A DNA stretch of 64,000 nucleotides from an uncultured Lachnospiraceae bacterium (GCA_944381375.1 CALWKX010000014.1:62001-126000); one strand, 5' to 3'; positions 1-8,140 are shown, numbered from the stretch's first letter. A program made the numbers and translations. The notes: a model not told the origin generated them from the sequence alone.

Positions 1-550
1 AAAAGATTACTGCCAGAATTATCCCTTCTACTGTTCCTATGATAAACCCTCCGATTTTATTGAAGGAGCGTATTACCGGTAGCTGCGCAAATTTATCAAT
101 AATATATATAAGTATTTTGCCTATTATAAGCGCCGCAATAAATATAATTAAAAAACTTACTATGTTTGCGATAATATCTGCTGCATTTGAAGAAAAAACA
201 GAACTTGTAGAGCCAAGCGTGTTGTTTGCAGTATCCATAAAGTTTTGCATGAAATTCTGCAAGGACGCAGGTATATTATGCATTTGAGCGGAATTTGCCC
301 ATGTATCAGCAGAAGCGGAGCCGATAAATAAAGAAGAGATTTTATTTTCTATATTTGTAATTATATTTTGATATAAGGATGTGCTTTTTAGAATACCTGA
401 TGCCCATGGGGTTAGTGCTTTGGCAACTATTATCGCTGCTATCAGCAGAAAAAATGAAAGAAAACCGCGCACGAATCCCTCGATTATACCTTTTATAGCT
501 AATACGATAAGAATAATTATTATAACTATATCAATCCATGAAAAATCCAT
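1..550 (-). CDS. CvpA family membrane protein (3' end cut by window edge)
   Basis: An open reading frame runs leftwards from an ATG at 550 and leaves the window without a stop; about 183 residues are visible. Hydrophobic segments lie near residues 6-19, 29-45, 118-136 and 160-180. The spacing, with a polar Ser/Asn-rich loop between the second and third segments and the FVRGF turn after the first, is that of the CvpA/colicin-V-production family of small integral membrane proteins, whose function is poorly defined. It diverges from mgtE and has its own promoter upstream. The ribosome binding site (AGGTAA) is modest. The C-terminus and any downstream partner lie outside the window. Confidence 0.75.
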   Translation of the reverse strand, partial: MDFSWIDIVIIIILIVLAIKGIIEGFVRGFLSFFLLIAAIIVAKALTPWASGILKSTSLYQNIITNIENKISSLFIGSASADTWANSAQMHNIPASLQNFMQNFMDTANNTLGSTSSVFSSNAADIIANIVSFLIIFIAALIIGKILIYIIDKFAQLPVIRSFNKIGGFIIGTVEGIILAVIF

Positions 551-584
551 TTGCTTACCTGTCTTTGTTATATAACTATAAGTA

Positions 585-612
585 ATTATATATGATAATT
601 TCGGCTTTTCAA
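585..612 (-). promoter_or_regulatory. Promoter of the CvpA-like gene
   Basis: On the minus strand, TTGAAA (612-607) and TATAAT (590-585) are separated by 16 nt, about 35 nt upstream of the start codon. This is a near-consensus sigma-A promoter facing away from mgtE. Confidence 0.6.
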
Positions 613-641
613 GTTTATTGCGTAAGGCATAAAGAAAAAAC

Positions 642-670
642 TTGAAAAAGAATATTTTTTTAATTATACT
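642..670 (+). promoter_or_regulatory. Promoter of the mgtE leader and mgtE-yitT operon
   Basis: TTGAAA (642-647), a 17-nt spacer and TATACT (665-670). Transcription would start near 677, just upstream of the ribosome binding site of the small leader ORF, so that ORF would be the first thing translated on the mgtE message. Confidence 0.65.
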
Positions 671-702
671 TAATTGGATAAAATAAGAAGGAGGAATAAC
701 AA

Positions 703-810
703 TTGGATATTTGTGGACGACCTGCAAACAACGATGATGATCATCATAGGCGAAATATATGTTTACTGATAAGATCCGATTGTTTTTCTTCGGTTCTTGT
801 AAAGATTTAA
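703..810 (+). CDS. 35-codon leader ORF upstream of mgtE
   Basis: A TTG start at 703 is preceded by AAGGAGG (688-694) at an 8-nt spacing, one of the best ribosome binding sites in the window. The ORF runs 35 codons to TAA at 808-810. The peptide contains an Asn/Asp/His/Arg-rich stretch (residues 9-18, including DDDHHRR) and ends in a hydrophobic tail. The codons for the DDDHH run form a perfect 14-nt DNA palindrome around 730-747. The ORF lies between a good promoter and mgtE, is in the same reading frame as mgtE, and is separated from it by stops at 808 and 856. mgtE itself lacks a clear ribosome binding site. I infer a cis-acting leader peptide or translational coupling device that responds to Mg2+. 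I do not recognise a named family. It could instead be part of a structured RNA. Confidence 0.55.
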   Translation: MDICGRPANNDDDHHRRNICLLIRSDCFSSVLVKI

Positions 811-888
811 TTTCTCCGTTTTCATATTTTCGTCTCGTTTTATGCGCACGTTGAATAAATGCCGCGTCTTTTCCAAAAAATAACTATT

Positions 889-2238
889 ATGGAAAGAGTA
901 AATTTTGATGAATTAATGCTCCTGATTGAGCAAAAAAAATTTCGGGAACTGAAAGACATACTCGAAAATTTAAACGAAGCTGATGTTGCCGAATTTATAC
1001 AGGAGCTGCCGCAAAACGATGCTATTATCGTTTTTCGTTTGCTGCGCAAAGAAATTGCAGCCGAAGTTTTTTCCTTTCTTGATATTGACATTCAGCAGCT
1101 TATAGTGAACGCTGTTACAGACAACGAACTGCAGGAGATCATTGATGAATTGTTCGTTGACGACGCCGTCGATATCATCGAAGAATTGCCCGCTAATGTT
1201 GTAAAAAGAATACTAAAAGGAATTGATCCTAAAAAGCGTAATATAATAAATCAATTTTTAAAATATCACGAAAATTCTGCCGGCGGGATAATGACAGCAG
1301 AGTTTATTAATCTGCGCAAAAACATGAATGTTGCGCAAGCCTTTGAGTATATTCGCAAAAACGCTATAGACAAAGAAACCATCTATACATGTTATGTTAC
1401 TGACAGCAGCAAAATATTGGAGGGCGTGGTAACGGTAAAGGATTTGTTTTTGGCAAATGATGGTGATCTTGTCAAAGATATTATGGATACTGATGTTATA
1501 TCCGCTTATACTTCTGATGATGAAGAAGAAGTAGCTGCTTTATTCAGCAAATATGATTTGTTGAGTGTTCCGGTGGTTGATAAGGAAAACAGACTTGTAG
1601 GCATAGTCACAGTCGATGATGCTGTTGATGTACTTACGACAGAGGCTACGGAAGACTTTGAAATAATGGGAGCCATGCGCCCTTCCGAAAAGCCTTATCT
1701 AAGAACGAATATTTTTACCCTTGCTCGGAATAGAATACCATGGCTTTTGATTCTTATGATATCTGCCATGTTTACGGGTGCTATTTTAACTCACTTTGAA
1801 GAAGCTTTTGCAGCGCTGCCTATATTAGTAACATTTATACCTATGCTTACTGACACGGGGGGCAATTCCGGTTCTCAAGCGTCTACTTTGGTAATTCGAG
1901 GTATGGCTTTAAATGAAATAGCAACAAAAGACTTTTTCAAAGTTTTGGTAAAGGAATTGGGAGTTAGTGTTATCGTTGGATTTGTACTTGCTTTCGTAAA
2001 TTTAGTCAGAATAATTATTTTTAATCCTGGACAGACTTTGGTTGGCGTAGTTGTTGCATTCAGTGTTTTAGCAACTGTTATTATTGCTAAATCTCTTGGC
2101 GTTATACTTCCCATGCTTGCCAAAAAGCTCAAATTCGATCCTGCGCTGATGGCTTCGCCTCTGCTGACTACGATTGTTGACGCTATTTCCTTAATAATTT
2201 ACTTTTTATTTGCCGAGTCCATATTGCCTGGTCTATAA
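889..2238 (+). CDS. mgtE: Magnesium transporter MgtE
   Basis: 449 residues from the ATG at 889, which gives the usual MgtE N-terminus. An in-frame ATG at 859 would add ten atypical residues, and neither start has a clear ribosome binding site. The protein has the cytosolic MgtE N domain (about 1-125, helical repeats), a pair of CBS domains (about 130-250, with VGIVTVDDAVDV at the end of the second) and five membrane helices from about 280. The motif MLTDTGGNSGSQ matches the conserved pore segment. In this family the N and CBS domains bind Mg2+ and close the channel when the ion is abundant. It forms an operon with the YitT gene, which starts 6 nt after the stop. Expression probably also depends on the upstream leader ORF; no M-box riboswitch could be recognised. 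Confidence 0.95.
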   Translation: MERVNFDELMLLIEQKKFRELKDILENLNEADVAEFIQELPQNDAIIVFRLLRKEIAAEVFSFLDIDIQQLIVNAVTDNELQEIIDELFVDDAVDIIEELPANVVKRILKGIDPKKRNIINQFLKYHENSAGGIMTAEFINLRKNMNVAQAFEYIRKNAIDKETIYTCYVTDSSKILEGVVTVKDLFLANDGDLVKDIMDTDVISAYTSDDEEEVAALFSKYDLLSVPVVDKENRLVGIVTVDDAVDVLTTEATEDFEIMGAMRPSEKPYLRTNIFTLARNRIPWLLILMISAMFTGAILTHFEEAFAALPILVTFIPMLTDTGGNSGSQASTLVIRGMALNEIATKDFFKVLVKELGVSVIVGFVLAFVNLVRIIIFNPGQTLVGVVVAFSVLATVIIAKSLGVILPMLAKKLKFDPALMASPLLTTIVDAISLIIYFLFAESILPGL

Positions 2239-2244
2239 AGTATA

Positions 2245-3135
2245 ATGAAAAAAATAAACGATAAAAACAAAAAGAAAATAAAAAAAATATTGCGTGAAAT
2301 ATTTGAGTATTTCATGGTTGCTGTAGGATGCGTTGTCATGGCGGTCAGTTTTAACGCTTTCAGCATCCCGCATAATATAGCCCCGGGCGGTTTTTCGGGA
2401 TTGGGCGCTGTTATATTTTACGCTACAGGTTTCCCTGCCGGCACAGCAACTTTTCTGCTTTGCGTACCTTTATTTATAATAGCATTTAAAGATTTCGGTC
2501 TGAAAAGACTTATCAAAACCATATACGGTACGGGAGTGTTTTCGTTGGCTTTAGATATGACGGCGTCAATTGGTAGTTTTGTAAGCGATATTTTATTGGG
2601 CGCTGTTTTCGGCGGTATTACGATGGGATTCGGTCTGGGGATTGTGTTTATGTTCAACGGCAATACAGGAGGAACAGACTTGTTGGCGATAATAATACAA
2701 AAGAAAATCAAGCGTTTTCCTGTAAGCGTTTGTCTCTTATGTGTGGATTTGATGATCGTTTTGTTAGCCGGCATCGTTTTGAAGAATATAGAAGTATCGC
2801 TTTATTCCGTAATAACACTATATATAAGTACAAAAATGGTTCATTTCATAGAAACGGGACTCGACTATTCTAAAGCGTTTTATATATTTACGAAAAAACC
2901 TTTTGAATTAAAAAACTGCATATATCAAAAACTTGACAGGGGAGTGACGCTTCTTAAGGCCATAGGCGGATACAGCGGCGAAGAAACTCATATAGTTATG
3001 TGTGTTGTAAACCGTTCCCAAATATTTACGCTTAAAGAAATTGTTAAAAGAGAGGACCCCAACGCTTTTGTAGTTTTAGCCGATGTAACAGAAGTTATAG
3101 GAGAAGGCTTTCATAAAGATGATTCGTCGAAATGA
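2245..3135 (+). CDS. YitT family membrane protein with DUF2179 domain
   Basis: 296 residues. The N-terminal about 210 residues are hydrophobic with five or six membrane segments and the Gly/Pro-rich signature HNIAPGGFSGLG, typical of the YitT/DUF161 family. The C-terminal about 75 residues form the soluble DUF2179 domain (GVTLLKAIGGYSG, IVKREDPNAFVVLADVTEV). The function of the family is not established. The gene follows mgtE by 6 nt and is probably cotranscribed with it. No strong ribosome binding site of its own is visible, which suggests translational coupling. Confidence 0.85.
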   Translation: MKKINDKNKKKIKKILREIFEYFMVAVGCVVMAVSFNAFSIPHNIAPGGFSGLGAVIFYATGFPAGTATFLLCVPLFIIAFKDFGLKRLIKTIYGTGVFSLALDMTASIGSFVSDILLGAVFGGITMGFGLGIVFMFNGNTGGTDLLAIIIQKKIKRFPVSVCLLCVDLMIVLLAGIVLKNIEVSLYSVITLYISTKMVHFIETGLDYSKAFYIFTKKPFELKNCIYQKLDRGVTLLKAIGGYSGEETHIVMCVVNRSQIFTLKEIVKREDPNAFVVLADVTEVIGEGFHKDDSSK

Positions 3136-3160
3136 GTCGGAATTTGACGAGACAATTGTA

Positions 3161-3189
3161 TTGAAAAAATTATATGGGTTAATTATAAT
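3161..3189 (+). promoter_or_regulatory. Promoter of the 63-residue small protein gene
   Basis: TTGAAA (3161-3166), a 17-nt spacer and TATAAT (3184-3189): nearly perfect consensus. The start site would lie only about 13 nt before the ATG at 3209, giving a very short leader. Confidence 0.6.
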
Positions 3190-3208
3190 TTAAGCGGAAG
3201 GTGATAAT

Positions 3209-3400
3209 ATGACACGTAACCAATTAAAAGCGCATGAACTGACGGCGCAGCTAATAAAAAGATATAAAAATCAGCAGGCTTTGCTTTCGTTGCTTAATTG
3301 CGGGCGTGAATCAGAAGATAAGAAGTGGGATGATTTTCAAGTATATGCGTCAACATATTCATCTGCTTTATTGCTGACGAAAAATATATCTGCCAAATAA
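3209..3400 (+). CDS. Small protein of unknown function (63 residues)
   Basis: 63 residues starting at an ATG with a good ribosome binding site (GGAAGGTGAT). It has its own consensus promoter upstream and a hairpin terminator just downstream, so it is a complete monocistronic unit. The peptide is charged and probably helical in its first half (ELTAQLIKRYKNQQALLSLL), with an acidic/aromatic centre and no membrane segment or signal. It has a single Cys in its middle. I do not recognise a family. The complete set of expression signals argues that it is a real gene. Confidence 0.6.
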   Translation: MTRNQLKAHELTAQLIKRYKNQQALLSLLNCGRESEDKKWDDFQVYASTYSSALLLTKNISAK

Positions 3401-3426
3401 TATCAGTATTGTTTTTTGTTGAAAAT

Positions 3427-3454
3427 GCGGCGTCTTTGAAAAGCCGCGTTTTTT
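3427..3454 (+). terminator. Terminator after the small protein gene
   Basis: Stem GCGGC (3427-3431) / GCCGC (3443-3447) followed by a run of T. Confidence 0.6.
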
Positions 3455-3475
3455 ATTTTAAATACAAATGTTATA

Positions 3476-3504
3476 TTGACATTTGTAAAATAATTGTGTA
3501 ATAT
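3476..3504 (+). promoter_or_regulatory. Promoter of tRNA-His
   Basis: TTGACA (3476-3481), a 17-nt spacer and TAATAT (3499-3504), positioned about 20 nt before the tRNA 5' end. Confidence 0.7.
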
Positions 3505-3524
3505 ACTAATCACATCATAATTAT

Positions 3525-3602
3525 GGTGGGATTGGCTTAGCTGGTTAAAGCGTCGGATTGTGGTTCCGAAGACCAAGGGTTCGAATCCCTTATCCCACCC
3601 CA
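3525..3602 (+). tRNA. tRNA-His (GTG anticodon)
   Basis: A complete cloverleaf. The extra 5' G (G-1 at 3525) faces C73, the identity pair of tRNA-His. The acceptor GTGGGAT pairs with ATCCCAC. The anticodon loop TTGTGGT carries GTG. The T-arm motif GGTTCGAATCC is present and the 3' CCA (3600-3602) is encoded. It stands alone with its own promoter and terminator, not in a tRNA cluster. Confidence 0.97.
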
Positions 3603-3618
3603 TAAAATTATATCTTTT

Positions 3619-3640
3619 AAGCGCTTGAGGAGCGCTTTTT
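3619..3640 (+). terminator. Terminator after tRNA-His
   Basis: AAGCGCT (3619-3625) pairs with AGCGCTT (3631-3637), followed by T residues. Confidence 0.7.
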
Positions 3641-3682
3641 GATTACATAAAAAATTAAAATGCCGTAAAATAAGATATACAT

Positions 3683-3711
3683 TTGACAGTATTTATTAAA
3701 AAAGGTATATT
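3683..3711 (+). promoter_or_regulatory. Promoter of trkA-trkH
   Basis: TTGACA (3683-3688), a 17-nt spacer and TATATT (3706-3711). It leaves a 5' leader of about 90 nt before trkA in which no known riboswitch was recognised. Confidence 0.65.
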
Positions 3712-3808
3712 TTTATACGTATCATATAATTTTAATATAAAATAATAGTAATATTAAATTGGAAATGCCGATAAGCAGCTTTAAGTTTTAAGTGAAAAGG
3801 GGAGCATA

Positions 3809-5170
3809 ATGAAAATTATTATAGTCGGTATCGGAAAGGTCGGCAGAATTTTAACCGAGCAATTGTCTGCGGACAAACATGATGTAATTGTGATAGATTG
3901 TAATGCTGATTTGGTAGATAAGACTGTCAATAATTATGACGTTATGGGTATTGCCGGAAACGGAGCGAGCTATGATGTGCAAAACGAGGCAAACGTTAGT
4001 AGCGCTGATTTGTTAATAGCAACTACGCCAAGCGACGAGATTAATATTCTTGCTTGTCTTGTGGCAAAAAAACTCGGCGTAAAGCATACGATTGCACGTA
4101 TAAGAAATCCTGAATATGAAGTTCAACTTCAGGTGATGCGCGAAGAATTGGGTCTTTCAATGGCTATTAATCCGGAAAAGGCTACTGCGAGAGAAATATC
4201 GCGTATTCTCAGATTCCCGAGCGCAATAAAACTTGAAACATTTTCCAATCAACGCATTGAACTGGTGGAATACAAAATAGGCAAAGATAATCCTCTGCGC
4301 GGCGTTAAACTTTCAGAATTATATAAAAATATACATGTAAAAGTCCTTATCTGCGCAGTGGCGAGAGGCCGGCAAATCTATATACCTACAGGAGATTTTG
4401 TGCTTGAAGAGTCGGATAAAATATATCTAACAGCTTCACCTCAGGATCTGAAACTTTTATTTCAGCATTTGGGTATTTTTAGATCAAGAGCAAGTAAAGT
4501 AATGATCGTGGGCGCCAGCAAAATGGCGTATTATTTGGCTTGCGAGCTCATTTCCATGGGTATGAAGGTAAAAATAATAGATAGTGATGAAAAAAGATGC
4601 CGTGAGATGAGCGAGAAGCTTTCCAAAGCTTTGGTCATTTGTGGAGATGGCACAGACAGTGAGCTTTTAAAAGAAGAAAATATAGAACAAATGGATGCAT
4701 TTGTTGCTTTGACAGGTGTTGATGAAACTAATATTATTTTGTCTTTATTTGCCTCGGGATATACTTCTTGCAAAGTAGTAGCCAAAATAAACCGAAAATC
4801 CTTTGCAGATTTGGTAGTGAATGACGGTTTGGTTGACAGCGTTGTATCCACAGGCAATGTTACATCAGAGATTATACTTCAATATACCCGCACAATGCAA
4901 AATAATACAACTTCATCTGTAAAAACGCTTCACCGTATTGTTAACGAAAAGGTAGAGGCGCTGGAGTTCGGCGTTACGAAAGATCTTAATTTTATTGGTG
5001 TAGCTTTTAAAGATCTTGAGCTTAAAGACAATATCCTTATTGCGGCAATAGCGAGGCGAGACGGTGAAATCATTATACCCGGAGGTAATGATTATCTGCT
5101 CGAAGGAGATGATGTTATAATCATCACGACAAATACATCGCTCAATGATTTAAACGATATATTAAAATAA
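3809..5170 (+). CDS. trkA: Trk potassium uptake regulatory subunit TrkA
   Basis: 453 residues arranged as two tandem RCK units, the classic full-length TrkA layout. The first Rossmann fold opens with GIGKVGRILTEQL and continues with DVMGIAGNGAS. The second starts near residue 230 (MIVGASKMAYYLACEL). Each unit is followed by a TrkA_C subdomain. TrkA forms the cytosolic ring that binds nucleotides and gates TrkH. The ribosome binding site is AGGGGAGC-like (GAAAAGGGGAGC). trkH begins 11 nt after the stop, so the two subunits are made from one message. Confidence 0.95.
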   Translation: MKIIIVGIGKVGRILTEQLSADKHDVIVIDCNADLVDKTVNNYDVMGIAGNGASYDVQNEANVSSADLLIATTPSDEINILACLVAKKLGVKHTIARIRNPEYEVQLQVMREELGLSMAINPEKATAREISRILRFPSAIKLETFSNQRIELVEYKIGKDNPLRGVKLSELYKNIHVKVLICAVARGRQIYIPTGDFVLEESDKIYLTASPQDLKLLFQHLGIFRSRASKVMIVGASKMAYYLACELISMGMKVKIIDSDEKRCREMSEKLSKALVICGDGTDSELLKEENIEQMDAFVALTGVDETNIILSLFASGYTSCKVVAKINRKSFADLVVNDGLVDSVVSTGNVTSEIILQYTRTMQNNTTSSVKTLHRIVNEKVEALEFGVTKDLNFIGVAFKDLELKDNILIAAIARRDGEIIIPGGNDYLLEGDDVIIITTNTSLNDLNDILK

Positions 5171-5181
5171 GAGGCATTGAC

Positions 5182-6648
5182 GTGAATTACAAAATGATTG
5201 GCTATGTGTTGGGCCGAATATTGCTTGTAGAAGCTGCGCTTATGCTTTTCCCGATTATTATCGCGATAATTTACGGCGAGACAAAAATTATTTCAGCGTT
5301 TGTATTGCCTATAATTCTGCTTTTGATAATAGGACTTGCCATAGGTATAAAATCTCCGAATGATAATTCCATATATGCAAGAGAAGGTCTTTTGATAGTT
5401 GCTCTTTCTTGGGTTGCGATGTCTTTATTCGGAGCTGTTCCGTTTTTTATTTCAGGCGCCATACCTAATTTTGTAGATTGCTTATTTGAGACCGTTTCAG
5501 GCTTTACAACGACAGGCTCTACTATACTTACTGATGTAGAATCTATGCCATACAGTCTTTTATTCTGGCGAAGCTTTACTCATTGGGTAGGCGGTATGGG
5601 TGTGCTTGTATTTGTTATGGCTGTCTTGCCAATATCAAAAGGGCGGACTATGCATATAATGCGCGCTGAGGTTCCTGGGCCTTCTGTAGGTAAATTGTCA
5701 AGCAAGATCAGAACAACAGCCAAAATATTATACAGTATATATCTAATTATGACTTTATCTGAAATTATTTTGCTTGTTTGCGGAGGTATGCCTTTATTTG
5801 ATTCTTTAATACATTCTTTCGGCAGCGCCGGAACAGGAGGTTTCAGCAACAAGAGTCTGAGCGTCGGAGCTTATAACAATGCATATTTCGAAATAGTTAT
5901 CGGCGTGTTCATGTTTTTGTTCGGAATCAATTTTAATCTTTATTATTTTCTGTTACTGAAACGTTTTCGTGAAGTTTTTCGTTCTGAAGAATTGCTTACC
6001 TACTTTGGAATTGCAATTGTTGCGGTTTTGTGCATAGCGGCAAACATAACTGAATTATACGGTTCATTTGTTGAAGCATTAAGATATTCATTCTTTCAGG
6101 TGTCTTCTGTTATGACTACGACGGGATTTGCCACTGCTGACTTTAATCTATGGCCTACGTTTTCCAAGGTAATATTAGTTATTTTAATGTTCTTCGGAGC
6201 ATGCGCGGGCTCCACGGCGGGCGGCATAAAAACAGCAAGACTAGTAATATTGTTTAAATCATGCATAAAAGATTTAAGACGAATGATACATCCGAATGCG
6301 GTTTCTTCTATACGTTTTGAAGGCAAAACTGCTGATGAAAAAACTGTGCGCGGTACGCATTTGTATTTGGTAATGTATCTTATTATATTCATAGTTTCGG
6401 TTGCATTGCTTTCATTGGAAGGTAAGGATATGATAACCACGTTCACTGCTGTGGCTACTTGCCTTAATAATGTAGGGCCGGGGCTTGAAATAGTCGGGCC
6501 GATGGGCAGCTTTGCTTCTTTCAGTTCCGCTGGTAAACTGTTGCTTTCTTTTAATATGCTTGCGGGGAGGCTCGAGATATATCCGATGCTTGCGTTATGC
6601 GCTCCTGCATTATGGTTTAAGAAAAGGAAGAATGATGATTCTGAATAA
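5182..6648 (+). CDS. trkH: Trk potassium transporter membrane subunit TrkH
   Basis: 488 residues from a GTG start with GAGG about 8 nt upstream. It is a polytopic membrane protein with the four pore-loop repeats of the SKT superfamily: ETVSGFTTTGST, SFGSAGTGGFSNK, VSSVMTTTGFAT and TCLNNVGPGLE, each carrying the selectivity-filter glycine. It partners with TrkA from the same operon for K+ uptake. The transcript ends at a strong hairpin shared with the convergent mrp gene. Confidence 0.95.
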   Translation: MNYKMIGYVLGRILLVEAALMLFPIIIAIIYGETKIISAFVLPIILLLIIGLAIGIKSPNDNSIYAREGLLIVALSWVAMSLFGAVPFFISGAIPNFVDCLFETVSGFTTTGSTILTDVESMPYSLLFWRSFTHWVGGMGVLVFVMAVLPISKGRTMHIMRAEVPGPSVGKLSSKIRTTAKILYSIYLIMTLSEIILLVCGGMPLFDSLIHSFGSAGTGGFSNKSLSVGAYNNAYFEIVIGVFMFLFGINFNLYYFLLLKRFREVFRSEELLTYFGIAIVAVLCIAANITELYGSFVEALRYSFFQVSSVMTTTGFATADFNLWPTFSKVILVILMFFGACAGSTAGGIKTARLVILFKSCIKDLRRMIHPNAVSSIRFEGKTADEKTVRGTHLYLVMYLIIFIVSVALLSLEGKDMITTFTAVATCLNNVGPGLEIVGPMGSFASFSSAGKLLLSFNMLAGRLEIYPMLALCAPALWFKKRKNDDSE

Positions 6649-6706
6649 AAATTTATCTATATCATAAGAAAATGTATTTATTGGTTTGTAATAAACAGGT
6701 TATTTA

Positions 6707-6748
6707 AAGATATAAAACGGCGCATAACTATGCGCCGTTTTATATCTT
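6707..6748. terminator. Bidirectional terminator between trkH and mrp
   Basis: A near-perfect inverted repeat of about 19 bp on each side (6707-6725 with 6730-6748), GC-rich at the tip and A/T-rich at the base. It can terminate both convergent transcripts. Confidence 0.85.
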
Positions 6749-6784
6749 GCGAATTATATAGTAATCACATATGAAATAGTTTTA

Positions 6785-7618
6785 TTAGTTCTGCATATTT
6801 ACAAGAATATTCGTGAGATTTTCCAAAATATCCGTATTGCACTCTTCAACTTTACCATTGTCACAAAGCATTGCAGATTCAGGATCTAAAGGAATACGTG
6901 CAAGCAGTTCAATATTATTTTCACGGGATATCTCATCAATGTGGCTTTCTCCGAACAGCTTAATTTTATTGCCGCATTCCGGACATTGCAAATAGCTCAT
7001 ATTCTCTACGATTCCTATTATTGGTATATTCATTACTTGAGCCATTTTTACTGCTTTTGTCACAATCATTGATACAAGCTGCTGCGGCGAAGATACTATT
7101 ATTATTCCATCAACCGGAAGTGACTGAAATACCGTCAATGGAACATCTCCTGTGCCGGGAGGCATATCTATAAACATATAATCAACGTCTTGCCATATAA
7201 CATCTGTCCAAAATTGTTTTACAGCCCCTGCTATCACAGGGCCTCTCCAGACAACGGGATCGGTACTGCTAGGCATAAGAAGATTTAATGACATGATTTT
7301 TATGCCGCTTTTGCTTAAAACGGGAAGCATAAATTTTTCTGTTTCGTCAAGCTTAACCATTTCATTGACGCCAAACATTTTGGGTATTGAAGGGCCTGTT
7401 ATGTCAGCGTCCAAAACAGCGCTTGCGTAGCCTTTTTTTTGCATGGCTGTCGCTGAAAGTGATGTAATAAAAGATTTTCCAACGCCGCCTTTACCGCTGA
7501 CTATGCCTATAACTTTTTTGATTTTTGATTTTTCATTTGCTGCAACTTGAAATTCAGTCTTTCTTTCATTACATTCCAAATCGCAATTAGAGCAATTGTT
7601 GTCGCATTTTTCACTCAT
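6785..7618 (-). CDS. mrp: Mrp/NBP35-type P-loop ATPase (Fe-S cluster carrier)
   Basis: 277 residues. A Cys-rich N-terminus (C5, C9, C12, C16) precedes a deviant Walker A GKGGVGKS near residue 44. The dimer-interface motif CPECGNKIK follows near residue 214. This is the ApbC/Mrp/NBP35 family, which binds a bridging [4Fe-4S] cluster and delivers it to target proteins. The N-terminal four-Cys motif resembles the extra cluster-binding segment of NBP35-like members. It lies 21 nt downstream of the DUF134 regulator and is probably cotranscribed with it. Confidence 0.9.
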   Translation of the reverse strand: MSEKCDNNCSNCDLECNERKTEFQVAANEKSKIKKVIGIVSGKGGVGKSFITSLSATAMQKKGYASAVLDADITGPSIPKMFGVNEMVKLDETEKFMLPVLSKSGIKIMSLNLLMPSSTDPVVWRGPVIAGAVKQFWTDVIWQDVDYMFIDMPPGTGDVPLTVFQSLPVDGIIIVSSPQQLVSMIVTKAVKMAQVMNIPIIGIVENMSYLQCPECGNKIKLFGESHIDEISRENNIELLARIPLDPESAMLCDNGKVEECNTDILENLTNILVNMQN

Positions 7619-7639
7619 AATTATTCTTGCCTTTTTATT

Positions 7640-8002
7640 TTATTTTTTATCAATGATCATATTTTTATGCTTTGGACATCCTTCGCATGCACAGTATTTT
7701 TCATTTCCGCTGCAAAGTATATAATCTCCGCCGTCGATTTTTAAAAATTTACCTTCAACTAAAGCTTCCGCTAATTTATAACGTGCTGAATTATATATTT
7801 GTTGAACGGTTGTACGGGCGATTTGCATATATTTGCTGCATTCTTCCTGGGTAAACCCCCTGAGGTCTATGAGATGAATTGCTTCATATTCATCTACTGT
7901 CATTTGTATCGCTTTTTTTACGGAATATCTGCAGCTCGTCGGGCCGAAAGCGTTCCTCTTCGGCAAACAGCACACTTTTCGTTCTTTTTTTGGCCTTGGC
8001 AT
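7640..8002 (-). CDS. DUF134 family DNA-binding protein
   Basis: 120 residues beginning MPRPKKERKVCCLP, the hallmark of the DUF134 family. A sigma-70 region-4-like helix-turn-helix lies at about residues 55-85 (TQEECSKYMQIARTTVQQIY), followed by a Cys-rich C-terminus (CSGNEKYCACEGCPKH) that could bind metal or an Fe-S cluster. It sits directly upstream of the Mrp Fe-S carrier in one operon. The start has AAGGAAT upstream. A perfect palindrome lies at its predicted transcription start. It is probably an autoregulator sensing metal or Fe-S status; this is inference, since the family role is not established. Confidence 0.85.
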   Translation of the reverse strand: MPRPKKERKVCCLPKRNAFGPTSCRYSVKKAIQMTVDEYEAIHLIDLRGFTQEECSKYMQIARTTVQQIYNSARYKLAEALVEGKFLKIDGGDYILCSGNEKYCACEGCPKHKNMIIDKK

Positions 8003-8017
8003 TTTTATATTCCTTTT

Positions 8018-8031
8018 TTGACATATGTCAA
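8018..8031. promoter_or_regulatory. 14-nt perfect palindrome, likely operator of the DUF134-mrp operon
   Basis: TTGACATATGTCAA is identical on both strands. It sits immediately downstream of the -10 box of the operon promoter, covering the expected transcription start. A repressor bound here would block initiation; the DUF134 protein is the obvious candidate. Confidence 0.45.
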
Positions 8032-8038
8032 TATTAAA

Positions 8039-8067
8039 ATTATATCAGTGAATTTTGCCGAAGTCAA
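8039..8067 (-). promoter_or_regulatory. Promoter of the DUF134-mrp operon
   Basis: On the minus strand, TTGACT (8067-8062), a 17-nt spacer and TATAAT (8044-8039). Confidence 0.65.
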
Positions 8068-8140
8068 TAAGTATGAATAAATGCCTTGAATGTAAATATT
8101 GCAATGTGATTTTTCCCCAGGCTCTAAGATATGAACTATA

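Noticed and set aside
39-575. Two plus-strand open frames at the left edge
   Set aside because: They are antisense to the CvpA-like gene, which has the family pattern and a promoter on the minus strand.
660-860. M-box riboswitch upstream of mgtE
   Set aside because: The conserved M-box core segments were not recognised; the region is better described by a leader ORF. A covariance search would be decisive.
3403-3603. Minus-strand open frame over the tRNA
   Set aside because: It runs antisense through tRNA-His and its promoter and terminator; no start signals.
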